Shown piece by piece: positions 1-5,895 of a stretch of DNA of 12,316 nt. The first letter of the stretch is position 1; the number at the start of each line of letters is the position of its first letter. The notes beneath the pieces are model-generated. The model searched no databases. It was not told where the DNA came from and saw only the letters and a list, made by a program, of their open reading frames with translations. A program made the position numbers and the translations under genes. This DNA is from an uncultured bacterium (GTDB lineage Bacteria; Desulfobacterota; Binatia; HRBIN30): the NCBI GenBank assembly GCA_937975525.1, contig CALJUJ010000666.1, positions 1 through 12,316 on the forward strand, in the 5' to 3' direction.

Positions 1-715
1 GCGCGGTGGCGCGTTCCTCGGGGCTGCGTACGTCGAGGAACTCGAACGCCACGCCCTCGTCGAGGAGCTTGCGGACCTCGATCGGCGGTAGTTGGCGCAC
101 GGGCACGGGTGCGTTCGGATTGTCGACCTTGAAGGACGTCCCACCGAGGCCTTCGACCATGTCGATGGTCACCCCGTCGGCCTTTTCAGCGGTGACGACG
201 TCCATCAGCACGGTGACGCCATTGGCGACGACTTCCACCTCCGAGCCCTGCTTGGGGCGGAGGCCCAACGACGTCTCGTACGCCGCGTCGATGGCCAGGA
301 AGAGATGTACGCCGTCGGGGGCATTGTCGAGGTGGCCCTGCAAGCCGGCGGCGGCGGCATCGGTGATCGTGATCTTCGGGATCTTGCGTTCGGGCGCGGG
401 CAAACCCAACGTCGTGTGCAACTCGCCGGAAGCGTACATCTCGGAGATGATGTCGCAGCCGCCGACGAACTCGCCACGGACGTAGAGCTGCGGAATCGTC
501 GGCCAGTTGGAGAACTCCTTGATGCCCTCCCGCACTTCCGGGTCGGCGAGCACGTCGAACGTCGCGTAGCTCGACAGCACGTTGTCGAGCATTTGCACGA
601 CACGGGCCGAGAACCCGCATTGGGGCTGGTCGCGGTCGCCCTTCATGAACAAGACGACCCCGTCGGCGGGGATCAGCGATTCGATACGTTGGCGCGTTGC
701 GTCGTCGAGCGACAT
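1..715 (-). CDS. Monothiol glutaredoxin (Grx4-type) / HesB-like / rhodanese fusion, 3' end outside window
   Basis: This gene is partial: 238 codons are visible and the 3' end lies off the left edge. Residues 1-105 are a monothiol glutaredoxin with the CGFS active site at 33-36, the cis-proline stretch WPTIPQ at 71-76 and the GGCD glutathione-binding motif at 85-88. Grx4-type CGFS proteins bind and pass on [2Fe-2S] clusters with glutathione and rarely act as reductases. Residues about 113-203 look like an A-type carrier (HesB/IscA) fold ending in FKVDNPNAP, but have no cysteine. From about 206 a rhodanese domain begins (LDVRSPEE at 227-234); its catalytic cysteine would be outside the window. 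The ATG at 715-713 is preceded by AGAGGT at good spacing. The gene follows the Gfo/Idh/MocA gene by 74 bases, so it is probably co-transcribed. The likely role is cytoplasmic iron-sulfur or sulfur handling. The glutaredoxin assignment is firm; the middle domain is inferred by resemblance. Confidence 0.88.
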   Translation of the reverse strand, partial: MSLDDATRQRIESLIPADGVVLFMKGDRDQPQCGFSARVVQMLDNVLSSYATFDVLADPEVREGIKEFSNWPTIPQLYVRGEFVGGCDIISEMYASGELHTTLGLPAPERKIPKITITDAAAAGLQGHLDNAPDGVHLFLAIDAAYETSLGLRPKQGSEVEVVANGVTVLMDVVTAEKADGVTIDMVEGLGGTSFKVDNPNAPVPVRQLPPIEVRKLLDEGVAFEFLDVRSPEERATA

Positions 716-789
716 ACTGGACCTCTTTGGTTGGGATTCTCGTACTGAAGCGGAAACGTCGGCGTGGTGCAACGGGGGCGCGGGGGCGA

Positions 790-1785
790 TCAGCTCGTGC
801 CCGCCGGCTGCCGCGGCTCGAGCCCGGCGGCCCGGTAGATGGAGTCGATCACGCGCATGTTGGCGGCGCCGTGTTCCCCGGGCGTCGCCACCGGCTCGCC
901 GCGCGTGGCGCGGACGAAGGCATCGAGTTGGCCCGCGTACGACGACGGGCCGTGCGCGCGCCAGCGGCGCCGGCCGCCGGGACCGAATACCGTCAGCCGG
1001 TGGCCGAGCTGCGGAGCGATGGGGTTGAACACCTCGAGTCGGCCGAGATCGCCGATGACGGTGGCGCGGGCGCGGAAGGGCGGCCAGCCCAGGAGTCCAC
1101 AGGTGATTCGTCCGCTACGCCCGTCGGCGAACCGCAGGTCGGCCTCCATCCGGCGGTCGACGCCGGCGCTGCTGAGCGCGGCACGGGCGCGGACGACATC
1201 CGGTTCGGCGCCCGCGAGGAACCGCAGGATGCTCACCGCGTAGCATCCGGTATCCATCAAGGCGCCTCCGGCCAGATCGGCGCGGTAGCGGATGTCGCCG
1301 GGAATGGGCAGGGGGATGCAGAAATGGGCTTCGACGTGGCGAATCGCGCCGAGCTCGCCGGAGACGACCACCTGGTGCATCTGCTCGGCGACGGGGTGGT
1401 AGCGCCAATGGAAGGCCTCCATCAGCACCCGCTTCGCTTCACGCGCCGCGGCCGCCATGCGCTGCGCCTCTTCCGCGTTCGCGGCCATCGGCTTCTCGCA
1501 GAGCACGTGCTTTCCGGCCGCGAGGGCACGCAGCGTCCACAGCCCGTGGTGGCTGTTCGGCAGGGGATTGTAGATCGCGTCGATCTCGGGGTCGTCGACG
1601 AGCTCCGCGTAGCTCGCGTGCACGCGTGGGATGCCGTGCTTGGTGGCGAACCGGCGAGCCCGTTCGGGGTCACGGGCGGCCACGGCGGCGACGCTCGCGA
1701 TGGTCGAATCGCGCGCCGGGCGAAGGAGCGCCATCGGTGCGATGCGCGCGGCGCCGAGGACGCCGATGCGGACGGTCTCGCCCAC
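790..1785 (-). CDS. Gfo/Idh/MocA family NAD(P)-dependent oxidoreductase
   Basis: A 331-residue protein of normal length for the Gfo/Idh/MocA family. The N-terminal Rossmann fold opens with a glycine-rich nucleotide loop (GVLGAARIAP, residues 8-17), and the family EKP motif, whose lysine is catalytic, is at 97-99 (HVLCEKPMA). The C-terminal substrate domain contains the usual GGALMDTGCYAV stretch. Members oxidise or reduce sugars, inositols, trans-dihydrodiols or related alcohols in the cytoplasm; the substrate cannot be read from this sequence. The start used is GTG at 1785-1783, because the Rossmann fold begins almost at once. No convincing ribosome binding site lies directly before it; a GAGG overlapping the upstream stop codon is rather distant. 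It lies 19 bases after the MaoC-like gene and is probably translated from the same mRNA. Confidence 0.9.
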   Translation of the reverse strand: MGETVRIGVLGAARIAPMALLRPARDSTIASVAAVAARDPERARRFATKHGIPRVHASYAELVDDPEIDAIYNPLPNSHHGLWTLRALAAGKHVLCEKPMAANAEEAQRMAAAAREAKRVLMEAFHWRYHPVAEQMHQVVVSGELGAIRHVEAHFCIPLPIPGDIRYRADLAGGALMDTGCYAVSILRFLAGAEPDVVRARAALSSAGVDRRMEADLRFADGRSGRITCGLLGWPPFRARATVIGDLGRLEVFNPIAPQLGHRLTVFGPGGRRRWRAHGPSSYAGQLDAFVRATRGEPVATPGEHGAANMRVIDSIYRAAGLEPRQPAGTS

Positions 1786-1804
1786 GGGAATACGCGGCGC
1801 CGCC

Positions 1805-2281
1805 TCAGGATGCCGGCGGGTGGTACAACACGAGCATGTTGTACAGCAGCGCCGGCCGGTCGCTGCCGACGACGTGGACGGCGATCTCGCTGGTCACCTG
1901 CGTGCCTTTCGGCTTGGCTTCGACGGCGACGAGGCGGCTGCGGGCATGGATCTGCGAGCCGGCGGGCACCGGACTGACGAAGCGCAGGCGATCCGAGCCG
2001 TAGTTGGTGGCGTTGCCGTAGCCGACGATCTGGAACTGCGAGCGGGGCCGTAGCATGGGGACCAGGCTCAGCGTCAGGAATCCGTGGGCGATGGTCTGGC
2101 GAAAGGGGCTTTCGCGCTTGGCGCGCTCGACGTCGACGTGGATCCACTGATGATCCCCGGTCAACTCGGCGAACTGGTTGATCTTCTCCTGGCTCACCTC
2201 GATCGGCTCGCCCCAAGCGCCGAACTCGTCGCCCACCAGACTCTGCAACTTCTCGATGTCGTCGAAGCGAACCTGATCCAT
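1805..2281 (-). CDS. MaoC-like (R)-specific enoyl-CoA hydratase, Rv0130 type
   Basis: A 158-residue single hot-dog-fold protein. It carries the hydratase-2 signature as TGDHQWIHVD at residues 41-50, with the Asp43/His48 catalytic pair, followed by TIAHGFLTLSL at 63-73. The DHQWIHVD variant is the one I associate with Mycobacterium tuberculosis Rv0130 and related dehydratases. Such enzymes add water to trans-2-enoyl-CoA to give (R)-3-hydroxyacyl-CoA, linking fatty-acid oxidation to hydroxyacyl-CoA pools. The start is ATG at 2281-2279, with GAGGAG about 8 bases upstream; the frame stays open further upstream, but the added residues run into the promoter region and thiC and look noncoding. It is the first gene of a minus-strand set with the Gfo/Idh/MocA and glutaredoxin genes, and is divergent from thiC. 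The family call is firm; the physiological substrate is unknown. Confidence 0.92.
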   Translation of the reverse strand: MDQVRFDDIEKLQSLVGDEFGAWGEPIEVSQEKINQFAELTGDHQWIHVDVERAKRESPFRQTIAHGFLTLSLVPMLRPRSQFQIVGYGNATNYGSDRLRFVSPVPAGSQIHARSRLVAVEAKPKGTQVTSEIAVHVVGSDRPALLYNMLVLYHPPAS

Positions 2282-2437
2282 CGGGGAACTCCTCGCGTTG
2301 TTTCGTCGATCGTCGCGTTGCGCCGCGACGGCCCGGTGCTTAGTACGCGACGCGCGCGAGGTCCACCCGTCGCACCTTGCGCCCTCCCACCCCGGCGCGT
2401 ACGATCCTCGCGTCCCATGCAACGACAGGAGAGTTCG
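2282..2437. promoter_or_regulatory. Divergent intergenic region between the MaoC-like gene and thiC
   Basis: These 156 bases separate two divergent start codons and must hold both promoters. In the thiC direction a weak sigma70-like pair can be drawn: TTGCGC (2318-2323), 17 bases, TAGTAC (2341-2346). Each box matches only about half of the consensus. I see no TPP riboswitch, which is common before thiC: the CUGAGA element and its partner helix are absent. The ribosome binding site for thiC is AGGAGA at about 2427-2432. Confidence 0.4.
2311..2330. repeat. 7-bp perfect inverted repeat in the thiC / MaoC divergent region
   Basis: CGTCGCG (2311-2317) and CGCGACG (2324-2330) are exact reverse complements around a 6-base spacer, TTGCGC, which is also the candidate -35 box. 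It could be an operator or a leader hairpin. A 7-bp GC-only repeat also arises by chance in DNA of this composition, so the call is weak. Confidence 0.3.
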
Positions 2438-4069
2438 ATGACGCAGCTCGAAGCCGCACGATCCGGAACGATCACCCCGGCCATGCGCCGGGTCGCCCGA
2501 CGTGAGAACTGCACGCCGGAGTTCATTTGCGAGGAGGTCGCGCGGGGGCGCCTCGTGATCCCGGCCAACCGTCGGCATCTCGCCGGCTCCGCGGGCGGCG
2601 AGCCGAGCGGTGCGACGGCGGACCTCGACCAGCCCGCCGTCGGTCACCCGGGGGCATCGGCGCAGGCGCAGCTGTGGACGAACCAGACGGTCACCCAGCG
2701 GCGGGCGGCGATCGACGATCCCGAGTCGCTACGCGGCGAGCGCGCGCCGAAGCGCCTCGATCCCGTCGGCATCGGCCGCCTGGTGACGACGAAGATCAAC
2801 GCCAACATCGGCGCGTCGCCCGTCTCCAGCAGCCTCGACGAAGAGGTCGAGAAGCTGCTCTGGGCGCAGCGCTTCGGGGCCGACACGCTGATGGACCTGT
2901 CGACGGGGGGACGCCTCGAGGAGTGTCGGCAGGCGATCATCGACAACAGCACCATTCCGATCGGCACGGTGCCGATCTACAGCATGATCCTCGGCCGCCG
3001 CATCGAAGACCTCACCTACGACGCGATCCTCGCCGAGGTCGAGCGCCAGGCGCGCCAGGGCGTCGACTACTTCACCTTGCATGCGGGTGTGTTGCGCGAG
3101 CACCTGCCGCTGGTCGGGCAACGGCTGACGGGAGTCGTCTCGCGCGGCGGGTCACTGCTGGCGAAGTGGATGATCCACCATGGCAAGCAGAACCCGCTCT
3201 ACGACTTGTTCGACGAGATCAGTGCGATCATGCGCGAGTACGACGTGACGTACTCGCTCGGCGACGGCTTGCGGCCCGGGTGTCTGGCCGATGCCACCGA
3301 CGCCGCCCAGCTGGCCGAGCTCCACACGCTCGGCGAGCTCGTCCAGCGGGCCCGGGAGGCGGGTGTGCAGGCGATGGTCGAAGGCCCGGGGCACGTGCCC
3401 CTCGACCAGGTTGCCATGAACATGCAGCTTCAGCAGCGCGTCTGCGACGACGCACCGTTCTACGTGCTCGGGCCGCTGGTGACGGATGCCTTTCCCGGCT
3501 ACGACCACATCACGAGCGCGATCGGCGCCGCGGAGGCCGCGCGCGCCGGCGCCGCCATGCTGTGCTACGTGACCCCGAAAGAGCACGTCGGCCTGCCCAA
3601 GGCGGAGGATGTGCGTGCCGGCTGTATCGCCTACAAGATCGCCGCGCACGCAGGCGACGTCGCCCGGGGCATCGCCGGCGCGCGTGCATGGGACGACGAC
3701 ATGTCCCGCGCGCGCGCGGCGCTCAACTGGCCGCGGCAGTTCGACATCGCCTTCGACGGCGAGACGGCGCGGGCGTTGCACGACGAGGACCTCGAAGTCG
3801 ACACGGACTTCTGCGCGATGTGCGGGCACGACTGGTGCAGCATGCGCATCTCCAAGGAGATCGTCAGCTTCGCCAGCGGCAAGGATCCGCGTTTCCAGCC
3901 GACCCGCCGCGCGAGCCCGAGCCCCGGGGTTGCCGCCGATGCCAAGGAACTGCTCGAGCGCCGGGCGCAGGCGCTGCCGAAGGTCGGCAGCAAGAACGCC
4001 TGTCACAGCGATGTGACCCCCGAGGCGGAAGGCGCGCGCCGCCTCCAACAGGAATCCGCGACGCAGTGA
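2438..4069 (+). CDS. thiC: Phosphomethylpyrimidine synthase ThiC
   Basis: A 543-residue radical-SAM enzyme that converts aminoimidazole ribotide to hydroxymethylpyrimidine phosphate, the pyrimidine half of thiamine, in the cytoplasm. The core is unmistakable: TKINANIGASPVSSS, MDLSTGG, SRGGSLLAKW, SLGDGLRPG, EGPGHVPLDQ, YDHITSAIGAA and CYVTPKEHVGLP. The C-terminal cluster motif CX2CX4C is at Cys459, Cys462 and Cys467 (CAMCGHDWC). The N-terminus matches short ThiC forms (RRENCTPEFICEEVARGRLVIPAN). Unusually, about 55 alanine/arginine-rich residues (about 51-106) separate IPANRRHLAG from LDPVGIGRL, which are nearly adjacent in typical ThiC, and a tail of roughly 60 residues follows the normal end. 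The start is ATG at 2438, 6-8 bases after AGGAGA; an in-frame ATG at 2417 lies upstream of that site and is less likely. The thioredoxin-fold gene follows 23 bases later. Confidence 0.96.
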   Translation: MTQLEAARSGTITPAMRRVARRENCTPEFICEEVARGRLVIPANRRHLAGSAGGEPSGATADLDQPAVGHPGASAQAQLWTNQTVTQRRAAIDDPESLRGERAPKRLDPVGIGRLVTTKINANIGASPVSSSLDEEVEKLLWAQRFGADTLMDLSTGGRLEECRQAIIDNSTIPIGTVPIYSMILGRRIEDLTYDAILAEVERQARQGVDYFTLHAGVLREHLPLVGQRLTGVVSRGGSLLAKWMIHHGKQNPLYDLFDEISAIMREYDVTYSLGDGLRPGCLADATDAAQLAELHTLGELVQRAREAGVQAMVEGPGHVPLDQVAMNMQLQQRVCDDAPFYVLGPLVTDAFPGYDHITSAIGAAEAARAGAAMLCYVTPKEHVGLPKAEDVRAGCIAYKIAAHAGDVARGIAGARAWDDDMSRARAALNWPRQFDIAFDGETARALHDEDLEVDTDFCAMCGHDWCSMRISKEIVSFASGKDPRFQPTRRASPSPGVAADAKELLERRAQALPKVGSKNACHSDVTPEAEGARRLQQESATQ

Positions 4070-4092
4070 GCGCCGCATCGACGAGGATACGC

Positions 4093-4563
4093 ATGACCCA
4101 CCATTTGGCTCGCTTGGCCGTGCTCGCTCTTCTCGCGGTACTGGTCGCACCCCAACCCGCCGCTGCGGGCGGCGACTGGAACGACACCGGCATCGCCTGG
4201 CAGTCGTACGAAGAGGGCCTGAAGAAAGCGAAGGAAGACGGCAAACCGATTTGCTTGATCTTCTACACGAACTGGTGCCCGCACTGCACGAACTACGCGA
4301 AGGTGTTCCACGACGAAGCGGTGGTCGAGAAGGCGAAGAAGTTCGTCATGGTGCGCGTCGACAAGGATGCGCACCCGGCGATCAGCAGCAAGTTCAAGCC
4401 CGACGGCGAGTACATCCCGCGGACCTATTTCCTCAGCTCGGATGGAGTGCTCGACCCGGCGTTGACGGAGAATCGCCCCCAGTACAAGTACTTCTACAAC
4501 GAGTTGGATCCGGCCTCGATCCTCGGCGGAATGGATCGCGCCCTCGCCAAGCTGTCGAAGTAG
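4093..4563 (+). CDS. Secreted thioredoxin-fold protein, TXNDC12/AGR-like, with WCPHC active site
   Basis: A 156-residue protein with a clear signal peptide: a short charged start, hydrophobic residues about 6-20, and cleavage near Ala-Ala-Ala at 23-25. One thioredoxin domain follows, with the redox motif WCPHC at 61-65 and the cis-proline in YIPRTYF (Pro109). The block EGLKKAKEDGKP, FVMV, KPDGEYIPR and PQYKYFYN matches, as I recall it, the eukaryotic endoplasmic-reticulum TXNDC12 (ERp18)/AGR family more closely than TlpA or DsbA. It should act in the periplasm as a thiol-disulfide oxidoreductase; direction and partner are unknown. The start is ATG at 4093, with GAGGA six bases upstream. It lies 23 bases behind thiC and is probably co-transcribed, though no link to thiamine synthesis is evident. 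A hairpin follows the stop codon. Confidence 0.88.
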   Translation: MTHHLARLAVLALLAVLVAPQPAAAGGDWNDTGIAWQSYEEGLKKAKEDGKPICLIFYTNWCPHCTNYAKVFHDEAVVEKAKKFVMVRVDKDAHPAISSKFKPDGEYIPRTYFLSSDGVLDPALTENRPQYKYFYNELDPASILGGMDRALAKLSK

Positions 4564-4568
4564 GCGGC

Positions 4569-4601
4569 GGCGACGGGTCCCGACGCCCGGGACCCGTCGC
4601 C
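4569..4601. terminator. Perfect 13-bp hairpin between convergent genes, probable bidirectional terminator
   Basis: The arm GGCGACGGGTCCC (4569-4581) and its exact reverse complement (4589-4601) enclose a 7-base loop. The hairpin lies 5 bases after the stop of the thioredoxin-fold gene and 4 bases beyond the stop of the convergent citrate-synthase-like gene. No run of T follows on either strand, so this is a GC-rich stem without a U-tract. Its position makes two-way termination or mRNA 3'-end protection the likely job. Confidence 0.7.
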
Positions 4602-4605
4602 GACC

Positions 4606-5892
4606 TCAACGTTCGTCGATCGGCTGGTAGGCGCGCTCGCTGCGGCCGATGTAGATCTGCTGCGGGCGGTAGGTCTGTTGCTCCGGCTCGCTGATCATCT
4701 CTTCCCACTGCGCGGTCCAGCCCACGAACCGAGGGATGGCGAAGAGGACGGGAAACATGTCCTCGGGAAATCCCATCGCGACGTACATCACCGCTTCGTA
4801 GAAATCGACGATCGGGAACAGGCCACGGTCGACGAAGTAGGGATCGCGGCTGGCGACGTCGTCGAGCCGCAGGGCGATGTCGAAGATCTCTGGCCGCTCG
4901 ACGACGTCGAACAGCCGCTCCGCCTCCAGTCGCAGGATTCGTGCGCGCGGATCGTAGCTGCGGTAGAGGCGATGGCCGAAACCGGCTGGCTCGGCTCGCT
5001 CGTCCTTCACCTTGTCGACGAAAGCCTGCACGCCCGCCGGGCTGCCGATGTCGTCGAGCATTCGGAGGATGGCGTTCATGCCGTTGCTGCGGAAGCGACC
5101 CGACAGCGCCGCGGCGGCGGCGGAGGAGGCGACGTACGGATCGGTGCGGGCGCTACCGACGCAGCGCATCGTCGTGGTCGAGCACGATTGGCCATGGTCG
5201 GCGTGTAGGAGGAACAGCACGTCGAGCGCCCGTTCGACGATGGGATCGGGCTCGTAGCGCAGCTCGGTCGTGCGGAACATCATGCTGAGGAAGTTGCCGA
5301 CGTAGGAAAGGGCGGTGTCGGGGTAGGCATAGAGCATGCCTACGCGCCGGCGGTGTGCGAATGCGGCGAGCGTGGGGACCTGCGCGATGAGGCGCACGAC
5401 TTGACGGCGGCGATTGGCCGGATCTTCGACGCGCTCGGCTTCCGGATAGAACGTCGACATCGCCGCGACCGTGCTCACCAGCACTCGCATCGGGTCCGCA
5501 TCGTGGTGAAAACCATCGAGGAACTTCGTGATCGACTGGTGAATGTAGTACTCCTCGGCGATGTCGCGCTGCCACTCGTCGAACTGCGCCCTGGTGGGCA
5601 ACTCGCCCTCGTAGATCAGGTACGCGATCTCGAGGAAGGTCGAGCTCTCCGCAAGCTGCTCGATCGGGTAGCCACGATGCCACAGCAGTCCGTTGCTGGC
5701 GTCCTGGTAGCTGATGGCGGAGCGGCAAGTAGCCGTATTGCGAAGCGCCGGGTCGAACGACAACAGTCCCCATCCCTTGGGCGTCGCTCGTATGTCGTTG
5801 AGCGACGCCGCTGAGATCGTGTCCTGCTCGATGGGAATCTCGTACGCCGTTCCCGTGCGGTTGTCGGTGATCGTCAACGAATCCTTTGGCAT
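4606..5892 (-). CDS. Citrate synthase family protein lacking the HGGAN catalytic loop
   Basis: A 428-residue protein, the length of hexameric-type bacterial citrate synthase (GltA) and alignable along its whole length. Matching stretches include CRSAISYQD (56-64), HRGYPIEQLAE (72-82), LLHADH (228-233), GFGHRLYRSYDPRA (304-317), VDFYE (362-366), FAIPRFVGWTAQWEEM (384-399) and RPQQIYIG (409-416). Citrate synthase condenses acetyl-CoA with oxaloacetate at the entry to the TCA cycle. Of the three catalytic residues, His307 and Asp363 are present, but the usual GPLHGGANE loop reads GRFRSNGMN at 265-273, which puts arginine (268) where the catalytic histidine belongs. HADHEQ also reads HADHGQ. It may be a paralogue with another reaction or an inactive homologue, so gltA is not assigned. 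The start ATG has GAGGTGA upstream, and the gene begins 3 bases after the FAD oxidase stop, implying coupled translation. Confidence 0.85.
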   Translation of the reverse strand: MPKDSLTITDNRTGTAYEIPIEQDTISAASLNDIRATPKGWGLLSFDPALRNTATCRSAISYQDASNGLLWHRGYPIEQLAESSTFLEIAYLIYEGELPTRAQFDEWQRDIAEEYYIHQSITKFLDGFHHDADPMRVLVSTVAAMSTFYPEAERVEDPANRRRQVVRLIAQVPTLAAFAHRRRVGMLYAYPDTALSYVGNFLSMMFRTTELRYEPDPIVERALDVLFLLHADHGQSCSTTTMRCVGSARTDPYVASSAAAAALSGRFRSNGMNAILRMLDDIGSPAGVQAFVDKVKDERAEPAGFGHRLYRSYDPRARILRLEAERLFDVVERPEIFDIALRLDDVASRDPYFVDRGLFPIVDFYEAVMYVAMGFPEDMFPVLFAIPRFVGWTAQWEEMISEPEQQTYRPQQIYIGRSERAYQPIDER

Positions 5893-5895
5893 GGC

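Noticed and set aside
2266..2285. GAACCTGATCC on the plus strand upstream of thiC, resembling a core element of the TPP riboswitch
   Set aside because: It is the reverse complement of the first codons of the MaoC-like gene (Met-Asp-Gln-Val), the partner CUGAGA element is missing upstream, and it lies about 160 bases before thiC on the far side of the likely promoter.
2084..2437. Upstream extension of the thiC reading frame
   Set aside because: It overlaps the MaoC-like gene and the promoter region, has no ThiC similarity, and the ribosome binding site AGGAGA points to ATG 2438.
4241..4254. GCAAACCGATTTGC, a second palindrome resembling the PsrA-type site
   Set aside because: It lies inside the thioredoxin-fold coding region over the codons for Gly-Lys-Pro-Ile-Cys, which explain it, and it lacks the full GTTTG arm.
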